From Oscillospiraceae bacterium (GTDB lineage Bacteria > Bacillota > Clostridia > Oscillospirales > Oscillospiraceae), in assembly GCA_009776445.1 (NCBI GenBank), contig WRNV01000006.1:1-55908 (forward strand): a stretch of DNA of 55,908 nucleotides, given 5' to 3'. Made by a program: the position numbers and the translations under genes. Each line of letters opens with the position of its first letter. Positions within the stretch are counted from its first letter, which is position 1. The notes below the pieces were generated by a model. It made no database searches. It was not told the origin of the DNA and saw nothing but the letters and a program-made list of their open reading frames with translations. Below are positions 16,688-25,712 of this stretch, piece after piece.

Positions 16688-17470
16688 CTATATCGAGTCG
16701 AACGCCAGCCTTATGTAGTTCAATTGCGAATCGAACCCCGCGTTAACCGCCCCATCCTCGTAATCGATAATGCAGTCGCCGTCACCCAGCGACACATCTC
16801 TTAGAACGGATGCCGTAACCTTCGCTCCGCTGTCAAGCTCGAAAACGGCGTTTCCAGACGGGAAAAACCTTTCATACTCGACTGGGCTGACTCGAATGAT
16901 GATCTTTTTGTCAATATTGAGCTTTTTCAACGCATTTTTGATTAGCGGCTCATAGAGGCTCCCTAATTGTTCTTCAGCAGGGCTAATCATTTTTCTGACT
17001 ATCTTCAGCGCCAGCGATACGACCTCTTTTTCAAGCTCGCTGTACGTGCGCGTCAATTCGCTATTGATCTCATCAAGGACGCTCCTCAAGCTCAAGTCAT
17101 CTAAACGCGTTTTTTCTTCGAGCTGTTCGTCGAAAGAACGCCTACCTTCCTCCGCTCCCTCGGCAAATCCCTCCTGCCAGGCGCGCCGCCGGTCCTCTTC
17201 AGCCTGTTCCTTAGCTGAGAGCAAAAGCGCGGCTATTTCGTTACGCGCGTCCATGATCATTTGCCCGGCCTTCATTTCCGCGTTGTTAATTATCTTCTGG
17301 GCCGCAATTTCTGCCTTTGATAGCACTACTGCGTCGTCGATGGGCTTGCGCGACTCGACTTCTTCCCGCTCAAGGTCTTCCCGCTCAAGGTCTTCTACCG
17401 CTTCCACGCAGCCAATCTGTACGAATTGGGAAGCCGCAAGGTGGACATAATTCCTGTCGATCCTAAACAA
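16688..17470 (-). CDS. fliH: Flagellar assembly protein FliH
   Basis: FliH inhibits and anchors the FliI ATPase at the C-ring. The 260-residue protein has a Glu/Arg-rich N-terminus, a helical stretch with AEEDRRRAWQEGFAEGAEEG (a GxxxG-like region) and a V-ATPase subunit E-like C-terminus (VVSLALKIVRKMI). The likely start is TTG at 17470, 9 nt after GGGGG, giving an 8-nt overlap with fliG. A 15-nt direct duplication near 17370-17400 gives the peptide repeat DLEREDLERE. Confidence 0.88.
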   Translation of the reverse strand: MFRIDRNYVHLAASQFVQIGCVEAVEDLEREDLEREEVESRKPIDDAVVLSKAEIAAQKIINNAEMKAGQMIMDARNEIAALLLSAKEQAEEDRRRAWQEGFAEGAEEGRRSFDEQLEEKTRLDDLSLRSVLDEINSELTRTYSELEKEVVSLALKIVRKMISPAEEQLGSLYEPLIKNALKKLNIDKKIIIRVSPVEYERFFPSGNAVFELDSGAKVTASVLRDVSLGDGDCIIDYEDGAVNAGFDSQLNYIRLAFDSI

Positions 17471-18470
17471 TCAGGTCGTCCCCCTCTCCTCTGGCTACGA
17501 CAATTTCTCCGCTGTCTTCGAGTTTCCTTATAACATTGACGATTCTCTGCTGGGCTTCCTCGACGTCACGCACACGTACAGGCCCCATAACGTCCATGTC
17601 GTCTTTAATCATATCCTGCAGACGTTTTGATATATTGGAGAAAATTGTCCTCTGGACGTCTTCTGTCGCCATTTTCAGAGCGACGGCAAGGTCAGCGTTG
17701 TTGATTTCCCTGAGGATGCGTTGAATAGTAACATTATTGAGCTTCGAGATGTCCTCGAAGACGAACAACCGTTTCCTGATCTCGTCGGCAAGCTCGCTGT
17801 CGTTGACATCCAAGGATTCAAGTATATTTTTCTCTGACGAACGGTCGAGTGAATTTATTATATCGACGATCGTATCGATACCGCCAACGACGATATTTTC
17901 TGTATACCCCATAGATGTGACTTTCCGTTCTAAGATACGCTCCGCTTCTTTAACATATTCAGGCGACGTGCTCCCCATATTCGATATCCGGCTGATTATT
18001 TCGGTTTGCCGTTCCGAAGGGAGCGACGCTATGATCTGCGCGGACTGTTTTGGTTCGATATATGACAGAACCAGCGCGATGATCTGCGGGTGCTCGTTGT
18101 GTATTACGTTTAGTATCTGATTTGAATCTACTCTTCTTATGAAGTCGAACGGCCGCACCTGAAGCGATGAGGAAAGCTTCCTAATCATTTCTTCGGCTCT
18201 GTCCGGACCTACCGCTTGTTCAAGGATTTCTCGAGCGTAGTCGATCCCGCCCTCGGTGATGAACTTTTGCGTTAGACACATTTCGTAGAACTCATCAAGA
18301 ATTTGCTCCCTGGTTTCCGGTTCGATCCGCCTAGTTGTTGTAATGCTAAGCGTCATGTCGCTGATCTCATCTTCAGACATGAATTGATAAAGCTGCGCGG
18401 AATACTCTTTTCCGAGACTTATTAGAAGAATCGCCGCCTTTTCTCTGGGCGTCAAATCATTATGCGTCAT
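17463..18470 (-). CDS. fliG: Flagellar motor switch protein FliG
   Basis: FliG sits between the MS-ring and FliM and contacts the stator to generate torque. The 335-residue protein starts TPREKAAILLISLGKEYSAQ, carries the EHPQ motif in IHNEHPQIIALVLSYI for FliM binding, and ends with the charged torque helix region (MKDDMDVMGPVRVRDVEEAQ, written here as a variant-free segment DDMDVMGPVRVRDVEEAQ). Length is standard. It lies 43 nt from fliF and overlaps fliH. Confidence 0.97.
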   Translation of the reverse strand: MTHNDLTPREKAAILLISLGKEYSAQLYQFMSEDEISDMTLSITTTRRIEPETREQILDEFYEMCLTQKFITEGGIDYAREILEQAVGPDRAEEMIRKLSSSLQVRPFDFIRRVDSNQILNVIHNEHPQIIALVLSYIEPKQSAQIIASLPSERQTEIISRISNMGSTSPEYVKEAERILERKVTSMGYTENIVVGGIDTIVDIINSLDRSSEKNILESLDVNDSELADEIRKRLFVFEDISKLNNVTIQRILREINNADLAVALKMATEDVQRTIFSNISKRLQDMIKDDMDVMGPVRVRDVEEAQQRIVNVIRKLEDSGEIVVARGEGDDLIV

Positions 18471-18513
18471 TGCGTTTCACCTTGTTTATCTATATTTAGC
18501 CTAAAGTAAGGGA

Positions 18514-20142
18514 CTATTCTTCCGTTAGCCAGTTACGGAGCAGTTGCGCTACAGCCGCCGGATCCTTCTCAATGAATTTTTCAATCTGTTCGAGCCCAGC
18601 GGGTTTCTTCTGCAATCCGATACCTTCGTCTTCAGTCACGTCGACGATTTCATCAACAATTATTTCCTCATCGTTTTCGCTGCTATCATCTGCTATATAG
18701 TCCACGCCTAACCTTGCCTCCGCGTCAGCAAGCACTGGCTCCGGTTCTGGAATTGGTCTACTCGCCTTGAAAATCATCCTGACGAGCGCGATGAGCGCCA
18801 ACCCAAGCAGCAGTATTACAGACCACTTAACAATCATTTGAATAAGTTCCCTCTGTCTCACGCGCGCTTCGTATTCTTCCTGCTCCGTGGTATCTTCCTC
18901 AGTGGATGCGCCGACGGCAAACGGTATGCTCTCAACCGAAACATGAGCCGGATCTATCCCCAACCCCGCTGAAACGAGGTTTGCCACTTCCGCTGTATAA
19001 TCCTGCGCAGTAGCGTCGCTGTTTATCAGCACCGCTACGCTTAGATACTCCACCTTGCCCTGCTCCCGTTCAATATTTGTCCTTGTCTCGTTTATCTCGT
19101 AATTTTTCTCTCTGAGCGTCCTTCCGTACTGATTGTTACCATCAAGCGAATCGTACGGATATTCCACAGTGCCCATGGCGTTTGTGTCCGTCCCGGGTAT
19201 TCCCTGCGCGGCGTCGTCACTTCTTTGTATTTCCCACAGGTCTGACGAACTGCGGATGATGCCGTCTATTTCTCCTGCGACAGGAGGCTGAAATTCCACC
19301 GATTCTGTTACAATTTTGTCGAAATTGAGCCGTACCGTCGTGGTTATCTTTATATTGTCCATCCCGAATATCGGCGCAATGAGCTGTTCCCCGGCGACCT
19401 GTATTTGCTCAGCCAGCCTTCTTTGAAGCGTTACGCGAAAGTTCAATTCCGAATCAACGTCAACAACTTCATCACCGATCTTGTAATAGTTGAGATTATT
19501 ATCTATTATCGATATGTTATCATAGTTGATCCCCTGTACGGCTGTCTTAACGCTTTCAGCTATAGACTGCGCCTCCTGATTTGTTAATGACATACCCTCC
19601 ACGAGTGTAAGCGTGACGGAACAGGTCGCTTGCTTTAAATTAGTCTGGCGGGTAAATGGCGACGTTTCGCCAAAATTCACCACAACATTCGCGTTTTTTA
19701 TCTTTGGTGATGTCAGTATCGCCGCCCTAATGTCAGCGGCGCGCTGAAGTTCGTATAGCTTCTTAGCGTGTTCTTCAGTTACGGAAAACCCAGCCGCGCC
19801 CTGCATTATGGAAAAATCACCGTCAAGCGCGCCAATTTCCATCCGCGAGTTTCCGTCGCCCTCAACGTCTGATACCCTGTCTTCCGCAACAAGTATCTTT
19901 GTCCCCTCTATCCTCGCCGGGATCCCCATGTCCTCAAGCACAGCGTAAATATCGTCAGCCTCGGCTTGATCCTGCGCTGTATATACAACTACATAGTTGG
20001 TCCGGCTCAAAAGGGCGACAATTGCAATCGCCAGCGCCACGATAACTACCGAGAGGATAGCCAGCCTGATTTTGCTCCCTCTCGACATTTTTCCGAAATA
20101 TTCTTTAAGTTGTGTCAGCATCTTATCTATTAATGCTCTCAA
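18514..20142 (-). CDS. fliF: Flagellar M-ring protein FliF
   Basis: FliF builds the MS-ring in the inner membrane. The 542-residue protein has a first membrane helix (RLAILSVVIVALAIAIVALL), two ring-building domains (region with VVVNFGETSPFTRQTNLKQA), a less conserved periplasmic part, a second helix near 435-455 (MIVKWSVILLLGLALIALV) and a cytoplasmic FliG-binding tail. A TTG start at 20142 with AGAGGG 8 nt upstream fits better than the ATG 7 codons later. It opens the operon that runs to cheV. Its usual upstream neighbours flgB, flgC and fliE are 17 kb away. Confidence 0.96.
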   Translation of the reverse strand: MRALIDKMLTQLKEYFGKMSRGSKIRLAILSVVIVALAIAIVALLSRTNYVVVYTAQDQAEADDIYAVLEDMGIPARIEGTKILVAEDRVSDVEGDGNSRMEIGALDGDFSIMQGAAGFSVTEEHAKKLYELQRAADIRAAILTSPKIKNANVVVNFGETSPFTRQTNLKQATCSVTLTLVEGMSLTNQEAQSIAESVKTAVQGINYDNISIIDNNLNYYKIGDEVVDVDSELNFRVTLQRRLAEQIQVAGEQLIAPIFGMDNIKITTTVRLNFDKIVTESVEFQPPVAGEIDGIIRSSSDLWEIQRSDDAAQGIPGTDTNAMGTVEYPYDSLDGNNQYGRTLREKNYEINETRTNIEREQGKVEYLSVAVLINSDATAQDYTAEVANLVSAGLGIDPAHVSVESIPFAVGASTEEDTTEQEEYEARVRQRELIQMIVKWSVILLLGLALIALVRMIFKASRPIPEPEPVLADAEARLGVDYIADDSSENDEEIIVDEIVDVTEDEGIGLQKKPAGLEQIEKFIEKDPAAVAQLLRNWLTEE

Positions 20143-20244
20143 ATCATTGGCCCTCTTGGAATCGTGTTGTTTATGTGTTGTAGAATAATCTCCGGCATAA
20201 TGTGTATTTTCACATTTATTTTCATCATTTCTTCGTGCTCTTGC

Positions 20245-20273
20245 ATATTAACATTTTTTTCTTCATTATGCAA
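20245..20273 (-). promoter_or_regulatory. Sigma-A promoter of the fliF-cheV operon
   Basis: Minus strand: TTGCAT (20273-20268), 17-nt A-rich spacer, TAATAT (20250-20245). Predicted start near 20238 gives a 95-nt leader to fliF. The 350-nt gap 20143-20493 otherwise holds only this promoter, an AT-rich stretch, the terminator at 20413-20438 and the hairpin at 20461-20480. No gene was seen. Confidence 0.55.
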
Positions 20274-20412
20274 TATCTTGTTTGGGTAAACTTCAAATTG
20301 TCGCCTTGTTTTACGTTTTGTTCAAAAAAAGCTCGTTTTCACTACCTACATTCGTCACTAACCAACGAAAATTTAAATTCACCAAAAAATATCACGTTAC
20401 CACGCCGCGCTG

Positions 20413-20438
20413 AAAAAAAGAGTCACCCACTTTGACTC
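20413..20438 (-). terminator. Intrinsic terminator of the flhO-csrA operon
   Basis: Minus strand: GAGTCA and TGACTC form a 6-bp stem around a 7-nt loop, followed by seven U residues (20419-20413). It lies about 60 nt after csrA and just upstream of the fliF promoter. Confidence 0.8.
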
Positions 20439-20460
20439 CCTAACAGAATTTCCGCCCCCA

Positions 20461-20480
20461 TGGGCTGCCGAGGCAGCCCA
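20461..20480 (-). other. Perfect GC-rich hairpin after csrA
   Basis: TGGGCTGCC and GGCAGCCCA form a perfect 9-bp inverted repeat with a 2-nt centre, 14 nt after the csrA stop. It has no U-tract of its own. It may stabilise the 3' end or aid the nearby terminator. Confidence 0.6.
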
Positions 20481-20493
20481 TTAGGAGCTGTGT

Positions 20494-20754
20494 TTACCCG
20501 TTTTTTCCCGATCCGCCATCCTCCGGGTCGTTTGCCTTTTTTATTTTTGACAAGTCAAAAGAGACTATTGGCGCGTCCAACGCCTGCTTATTTGTACTCT
20601 TCGTAGCTTCAAGCAATTCTTCCCTGAAAACTTTTATATCCTTGGGGGCGTCGACGCCCAGTTTTATCTTATCGCCTTCGATCCCAAGAAGAGTTACTCT
20701 GATGTTATCCCCAATGACGATCGTCTCATTGAGCTTTCTTGATAACACAAGCAT
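20494..20754 (-). CDS. csrA: Carbon storage regulator CsrA
   Basis: CsrA is a dimeric RNA-binding protein that represses translation of flagellin in Gram-positive bacteria and is antagonised by FliW. The 86-residue protein starts LVLSRKLNETIVIGDNIRVT, a near-perfect family N-terminus. It has a C-terminal extension of about 25 residues (to SGKNG) beyond the core. It overlaps fliW by 29 nt. The likely target, the flagellin mRNA, is not in this window. Confidence 0.97.
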   Translation of the reverse strand: MLVLSRKLNETIVIGDNIRVTLLGIEGDKIKLGVDAPKDIKVFREELLEATKSTNKQALDAPIVSFDLSKIKKANDPEDGGSGKNG

Positions 20755-21214
20755 CGGCGCGGCCCTCCTCTCTCATGACCAATTTGCATATATCTGTGAA
20801 AACAGGAGTTCTGACATTGTATTCGCCCCCGCTGAGTACAATTTGTTTCGCTTTTCCTGTGGTAGTATTAATGATTATAGGCGCGGCAAGATTTACGGTC
20901 ATCCGCTGGATATCGTCTGGAATTACAAGCACACTGACCACATGGAGTTCGTCCGGTCTTTCAAGCCCCAGCTCCGTGACATCCAAATCGTCTATGTCAA
21001 ATACATATCCTGCCAAGACCGCGAACGTGTCAAGTACCGGTAGGCAAACACTCCCGTCATCAACTGATTGGAGCCAGATTATCGGATAGCTCGCCTCAAA
21101 CTGGAGCAGCGCATACTTGTGGCGTTCCTCCAGCCCGGGCATTCCGCAATCGAACACTATTTGCTTATTTTCGTCAATGTCGACCATGCCGAACCGTATT
21201 GTGTCAATGCGCAT
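20726..21214 (-). CDS. fliW: Flagellar assembly factor FliW
   Basis: FliW binds flagellin and CsrA in turn: free flagellin releases FliW-CsrA and lowers flagellin translation, which keeps filament supply in balance. The 162-residue protein shows the family pattern with GMPGLEERHKYALLQFE and VLVIPDDIQRMTVNLAAPI. It is translated just before csrA with overlapping ends, a conserved arrangement implying a fixed stoichiometry. Confidence 0.96.
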   Translation of the reverse strand: MRIDTIRFGMVDIDENKQIVFDCGMPGLEERHKYALLQFEASYPIIWLQSVDDGSVCLPVLDTFAVLAGYVFDIDDLDVTELGLERPDELHVVSVLVIPDDIQRMTVNLAAPIIINTTTGKAKQIVLSGGEYNVRTPVFTDICKLVMREEGRADACVIKKAQ

Positions 21215-21256
21215 ATTATTCCGCTAACCGCCTTTCATAAAATCCCATTGTGGGCG

Positions 21257-21871
21257 CTATATCTCCTGGTCTATGTATTTCCCCGGCGAGTTTGGGTCTT
21301 CCATATCCACAACCGTCACTTTGAAATATGGCTCCGTGCGCAAGAATACCTCAATTGAGTATTTTGGATCGACCGTTAACTGCGGCATATACTCTCCGTC
21401 CCAATCTATCTTGATGCTATGCTTTGACCAATTGATGCTTATATACCCCTTGTCCCAACTGACTTCAGGGGAGTTTTTCGGCATCAGGACCAAATCCAAC
21501 TGCTTCTTTCTTGTAGCGGAGGTGATGGCTTTATTGCGCGATAACCTCGCTATTTTGTTGCCTTGTATCCTTGCGTCGCCTATGAAGTCCCCGTCCTCGC
21601 CCGCTGTCTTGGCGCCCCTGAGCGCGCCTTTCGTGCCCGCGTCACGGAACATCCGCGAAATCTCAAGCGGTGTCTTAAGCCCCGATTCGCTATTTATCTT
21701 TTTTCTGTTCATGCGGAACGACGGGACTTTCCTCTCGATTTTCATATGCGGATTCTCGGTCGTGATCTTCATCTGCATCCGCGGAAAAGAAATACGCATC
21801 TTCGCGGGCGTTACCTTAACACCGATCTCAGCAAGTTTTTTATCGATGATGAGTTGCTGTATGCCATCCAT
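21257..21871 (-). CDS. DUF6470 (YviE-type) flagellar-region protein
   Basis: A 204-residue conserved protein always found between flgL and fliW in Firmicutes, as yviE is in B. subtilis. Its function is unknown. The sequence is rich in basic residues and short beta-strand patterns (ISFPRMQMKITTENPHMKIE) and has two YI/YM-type repeats near the C-terminus. No signal or membrane segment is visible. ATG 21871 is preferred over GTG 21880 because AAGGCAGG is 8 nt before it. Confidence 0.85.
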   Translation of the reverse strand: MDGIQQLIIDKKLAEIGVKVTPAKMRISFPRMQMKITTENPHMKIERKVPSFRMNRKKINSESGLKTPLEISRMFRDAGTKGALRGAKTAGEDGDFIGDARIQGNKIARLSRNKAITSATRKKQLDLVLMPKNSPEVSWDKGYISINWSKHSIKIDWDGEYMPQLTVDPKYSIEVFLRTEPYFKVTVVDMEDPNSPGKYIDQEI

Positions 21872-21910
21872 TTTATGCACCTGCCTTGTGCTACAGCATC
21901 AAAAACGTTG

Positions 21911-21958
21911 CTGTTTAGTGGGTATCCAAAAACACAGGCTGGATACCCTCTGAACAGT
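21911..21958. repeat. Palindromic MITE-like element, copy A (internally deleted)
   Basis: Only the outer arms of the family remain: CTGTTTAGTGGGTATCC and GGATACCCTCTGAACAGT, separated by 13 nt. CAAAAAC occurs on both sides (21900-21906 and 21962-21968, the second after a 3-nt offset), consistent with a decayed target duplication. It lies between flgL and the DUF6470 gene. Confidence 0.75.
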
Positions 21959-21974
21959 TACCAAAAACAGGAGT

Positions 21975-23105
21975 TTATCTTAGAAAATCCATTAGCGTTG
22001 GCTGGATGACCCTCGCGCCTGCGGACATTGCTGATTGCATGACTGATTCCGCGATCCTCAACCGCATGATAACATCAGCCATATCCGCGTCTTCAGCGTT
22101 CGACATCATCTGTTCATAATTGATCGAGTCCTGCTCGTATCTTGCCTCAAGCAGCTCGAGCCGTCTTGTCCTCCCGCCGATTACGGCGGTTTTAGTCAGC
22201 AGATGGTTTTGCGCGTCCTGCAGCGGTTTGATTATCAAGGTAAGTTCCGACGCGGAAAGCGACGGTACCGGAGGCGACGACGTCGGATCTCCGTTAGCAC
22301 CGTCGTAAAGGTCGCTTAGTACATTGAAAGCGTTGCGAACCAGCGTATTCCCATTTTCGTCAGTAGTTGTGAAAAGCACCATATCAATCCCATTCATTGT
22401 AACCGGAATATTTATTCCCGGGCCAACGTCAAAGGATAAGACATCGCTCTTTAACTTATGCAGCATGATAATATCGTCATGCGTAAGCGCGCCTAAACTC
22501 ACGCCAAGACCATCTATTGCCGCCACCGCGTCCGCGTGGTTGAGTCCAGACAGATTGATATTTAGAAGCTCCGCCGGCATGCCATCAAACTTAGACAGAT
22601 CGAATCCGTTAAAATATAGTTTATCGTCAACGACTGTAAACGACTTTATACCTTGATTGCTAAAACCTGCTGCCGGATCCCCGGGCGTATTATACGCGGC
22701 ATATACATATTTATCTCCAAACGCTGCGTTGAGCGTATCTACAAAGTGTTCGCGGAGCTGCCCGACCACTTGCGCAATGTTCTGCTTGTCTCCGTCAGTT
22801 TTGCCGTCATGGGTAGCGTCAACACATGCTGAATAAGCGTCGGCCATAACGTTTTGAAGCTCCATCATGCCAGTTTCCGCTTGGTTGAGCCAATCCTTCG
22901 CCGAACCTACCGTCGTTTGGTAGTGTTCGAGACGAGCAAGCTTGTTGCGGGCCGCTTGGCTATAGATAAGCGCTATGGGGTCGTCGCTTATATGCTCGAA
23001 TTTTCTTCCTGACGCCATCATGTTTTGTAGCTTGTCAACTTTGTTGAAATTAGTGTTCAAGTTCCTCATGAGGTTGTTAATAAGCATCGAATTGGTAATA
23101 CGCAT
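21975..23105 (-). CDS. flgL: Flagellar hook-associated protein 3 FlgL
   Basis: FlgL is the junction protein between hook and filament. The 376-residue protein has flagellin-like ends: MRITNSMLINNLMRNLNTNF with QNMMASGRKFEHISDDPIA at the N-terminus, and at the C-terminus a helical region with the RLRIAESVMQSAMSAGARVI motif. It follows flgK by 16 nt in the sigma-28 operon and is probably exported with FlgN as chaperone. Confidence 0.95.
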   Translation of the reverse strand: MRITNSMLINNLMRNLNTNFNKVDKLQNMMASGRKFEHISDDPIALIYSQAARNKLARLEHYQTTVGSAKDWLNQAETGMMELQNVMADAYSACVDATHDGKTDGDKQNIAQVVGQLREHFVDTLNAAFGDKYVYAAYNTPGDPAAGFSNQGIKSFTVVDDKLYFNGFDLSKFDGMPAELLNINLSGLNHADAVAAIDGLGVSLGALTHDDIIMLHKLKSDVLSFDVGPGINIPVTMNGIDMVLFTTTDENGNTLVRNAFNVLSDLYDGANGDPTSSPPVPSLSASELTLIIKPLQDAQNHLLTKTAVIGGRTRRLELLEARYEQDSINYEQMMSNAEDADMADVIMRLRIAESVMQSAMSAGARVIQPTLMDFLR

Positions 23106-23121
23106 CCAATATCACTCCTTA

Positions 23122-24792
23122 TCAAAGCCCTACGCGACCAGTGCCGTTGATCAACCTATCGAGCGCGTCGTCCATCGCCGTTATGACGCGCGCCGCTCCG
23201 TTGTACGCATGTTGATACTTTATCAGGTTCGTCATTTCCTCGTCTAATGAGACGCCGGCGACGGCCAATCGTTGGTTTTCCGCCGCAACAGTCAAGGTGT
23301 TGCAGTTATCCGCAGTTTTTATACAGTTGTCCAATAAATTGCCGACATCAAATCTGATGGACGTTACATACCCGTCAAAACTGCCGATCGAGATCCCGCC
23401 GGTCGCCACAGTCCCCAGGGCGATATCTTTCTTGAGGAACAGCGCGTACAGAGCGTTCATATTCTCGTTATTTCCTCGCTGGAGTTGCTGAGATTCTCCA
23501 TGCTTCACTATCCTGCTCGACGAGCAGGCGATGTTGTATGCGTTTTCTTCGATCTCATCGCTTAGACGTATGTTCCCGGCGGTTATATTCTTTAGTACCT
23601 CCTGGTCTACGGTATAGACAGCGCCTGTAATCAAAGCAGGATTATCCGGATCCTCATATAAGTATGTCAAAGTACCCGCGCCTAAGTCCTCAAAAAACAC
23701 GATACCCGTATTGGAACCGCTTACAGGATGGTCGGTCCAGCCCTGCGCGTGGACGGCGTTGATTTCCTGTACGAGCGCTCTAGCAAGATTATTGAGCATT
23801 TCTATATAGTACGGTATACCCTTTGGATTACTGCCGACGCCATCCCCGTCGCGCATATCTATGTATGCCTTCAATTCTCCGCCTTTTAGAGCCAGCGGAT
23901 TTGCTGGATCCGGCTCTAAGCCTCCGCCCGCACCCTCCTTCATCCAGACGACCTGCCACACTGGGGCTTCACCCGACGCCGCTAGCTCCGGTATCGGGTT
24001 GGGGACTTCCATAACTCCCAGTCGCCACGTGTCTACGTGGTCAACAAGTACTTTGCCGCCCATGCTGACCTCGAATTTCGTATTGCCCTTGCCGTCCGGG
24101 TAATCCCTGTATTCTATATCGGCTAGAGATGATAGCTCGTCAAGCAGGACGTTCCTTTTATCCCTCAAATCGTTCGCGACGTACCCGGTAACTTCAAATC
24201 CGTAAATTTCCTTGTTTAGAAGCGCGATCTCATCCGCAATCCTGTTTATCCGCTCAACCGTAACTGTAACTGCCGTGTTTTGGATGTCTTGAAGATCGAT
24301 AAGGCCTTCATATACTAGATTCATTTGCTGTACCATGTCCTTACCCGCTGTTTGCAACAATGTGCGCGGCGCGCCTTCGACGGGGTCTTCGGCAAGGACT
24401 TTCATCGCTCTGAAAAAATTCGCTAAAGCGTAATTCAAGCTTGTCTCTTCGTTGACATTATCAAAATATGACTCCAGGTAACTTAAACTTTCCACCCTTT
24501 GCTGCCAGTATGCGTTGCTCGTGTTTTCCGTCCTGTACCGCCTGTCAAGGTATGCCGAGCGTATCTGGTCGTGAATCATCACATGGACGCCGCCGCCGAC
24601 TCGCGCCTGATCAACAGGCAACGCCCTCCCGATGGTCGTGAACGGATCGTATGCCGTTGAAACGATCCTTTGCCGGGTATATCCCTTTGTATCCACGTTG
24701 GCTATGTTATGGGCTGTTACGTCAAGCCCCAATTGACTCATTGTAAGCCCTGTTTTACCTATTTCTAAACCGAAGAAAGTAGCTCGCGTCAT
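23122..24792 (-). CDS. flgK: Flagellar hook-associated protein 1 FlgK
   Basis: FlgK forms the first junction ring on the hook. The 556-residue protein has the N-terminal signature FGLEIGKTGLTMSQLGLDVT with AHNIANVDTKGYTRQR, and the C-terminal DEEMTNLIKYQHAYNGAARV typical of the family. The central region is variable. It follows flgN after an 87-nt gap containing a heptanucleotide array. Confidence 0.96.
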   Translation of the reverse strand: MTRATFFGLEIGKTGLTMSQLGLDVTAHNIANVDTKGYTRQRIVSTAYDPFTTIGRALPVDQARVGGGVHVMIHDQIRSAYLDRRYRTENTSNAYWQQRVESLSYLESYFDNVNEETSLNYALANFFRAMKVLAEDPVEGAPRTLLQTAGKDMVQQMNLVYEGLIDLQDIQNTAVTVTVERINRIADEIALLNKEIYGFEVTGYVANDLRDKRNVLLDELSSLADIEYRDYPDGKGNTKFEVSMGGKVLVDHVDTWRLGVMEVPNPIPELAASGEAPVWQVVWMKEGAGGGLEPDPANPLALKGGELKAYIDMRDGDGVGSNPKGIPYYIEMLNNLARALVQEINAVHAQGWTDHPVSGSNTGIVFFEDLGAGTLTYLYEDPDNPALITGAVYTVDQEVLKNITAGNIRLSDEIEENAYNIACSSSRIVKHGESQQLQRGNNENMNALYALFLKKDIALGTVATGGISIGSFDGYVTSIRFDVGNLLDNCIKTADNCNTLTVAAENQRLAVAGVSLDEEMTNLIKYQHAYNGAARVITAMDDALDRLINGTGRVGL

Positions 24793-24818
24793 AACATTAT
24801 GTCTCCATTTTCATATCA

Positions 24819-24875
24819 CTGACAACTGACAACTATTCAACTGACAACTGATAACTGATAACTGATAACTGATAA
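24819..24875. repeat. Heptanucleotide tandem array (CTGATAA/CTGACAA)
   Basis: Two CTGACAA units at 24819-24832, an 8-nt interruption, then CTGACAA plus four perfect CTGATAA units at 24841-24875. It fills the gap between the flgN stop (24880) and flgK. Two other heptad arrays in the window also lie on 3' gene ends. Confidence 0.85.
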
Positions 24876-24879
24876 CTAT

Positions 24880-25386
24880 TTAGGCGTGACCGTTGAAAAA
24901 GCTTGTCGTCCTTTTTTTATCCATATCGGCTTTCCCGTCTCCGCCGTAGAAATTGTTCAGAGGGTCTTCCGGGTCGACCATAAGTTCCAGCATTGCTTCT
25001 GAATACTCGAGGCGCGCCTTAATGAGTTCCCTGTTTTCCGCGTTTATGTTCGAATGCTGCTCTATCAGGTCGACAAGCTCTGTTTGCAGTTTTATTATGG
25101 CTTCGCGCTCGTTAGGCTCGACGAGACGTGTTATCGCGCTGACCGTAACATCGTTTTCTCGCATATCCAGTTCCTCTGTGATGCCTTTAACAAACCCGGC
25201 GCGTTTCCTATCCAAAGCGCCCAGCTTTGACAACTGGCGCAGCTCTTGCCGGACAATATTCTCAAGTTTCCCGGTATCGTCGCTGACAATGGTCAGCTGT
25301 TTTTCCCGGGACAGTTCAAGCATGCTTGAAAGCGCGGCTTTCTGGTCGTTAAGCAATGCGATCAATTCCTCGAACACTTGCTTCAT
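24880..25386 (-). CDS. flgN: FlgN-type export chaperone
   Basis: A 168-residue helical protein of the FlgN family (FEELIALLNDQKAALSSMLE; long heptad region). FlgN binds the C-termini of FlgK and FlgL, its downstream neighbours, and delivers them to the export gate. Its ATG overlaps the flgM stop by 4 nt. A heptad array follows its stop codon. Confidence 0.88.
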   Translation of the reverse strand: MKQVFEELIALLNDQKAALSSMLELSREKQLTIVSDDTGKLENIVRQELRQLSKLGALDRKRAGFVKGITEELDMRENDVTVSAITRLVEPNEREAIIKLQTELVDLIEQHSNINAENRELIKARLEYSEAMLELMVDPEDPLNNFYGGDGKADMDKKRTTSFFNGHA

Positions 25387-25685
25387 TTATTTCGCTCCCG
25401 GACACCCTCAAGTATTTTTTCCGCTATTTTGTCGCTATCGACCCTGTATGTACCCTGACGGACGGCGGCGGCGATTTCGGCGATTCGCGCTTTTTCCTCC
25501 GGCGAGCGAAATTCGATCGCGTCTTTTGCCTCAGCCATCGCCTTCGAAAAGCTGAGCGCTTCCTCTGAGAATACGACTTCGTCACGTCTACCGGTTGCTT
25601 TAGTTTTTTCCGGAACCGTTTTCGCCGGCTGATAGCTCTTAATAATACTAGGGTTTGAAATTGGGTTAATTTTCATTATGTACAC
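25383..25685 (-). CDS. flgM: Anti-sigma-28 factor FlgM
   Basis: FlgM holds sigma-D until the hook is complete and is then secreted. The 100-residue protein has the disordered N-terminus and the helical sigma-binding C-terminus (SPEEKARIAEIAAAVRQGTY, then KIAEKILEG). It lies between the YvyF-type gene and flgN, as in B. subtilis. Being inside a sigma-28 operon gives negative feedback. Confidence 0.93.
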   Translation of the reverse strand: MYIMKINPISNPSIIKSYQPAKTVPEKTKATGRRDEVVFSEEALSFSKAMAEAKDAIEFRSPEEKARIAEIAAAVRQGTYRVDSDKIAEKILEGVRERNK

Positions 25686-25712
25686 CTTCTTTTAACAATA
25701 GGGTTTGCTTCT

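Noticed and set aside
20494-21214. Programmed frameshift or fusion between fliW and csrA
   Set aside because: The 29-nt overlap has normal start and stop codons for both genes. Overlapping fliW-csrA pairs are common.
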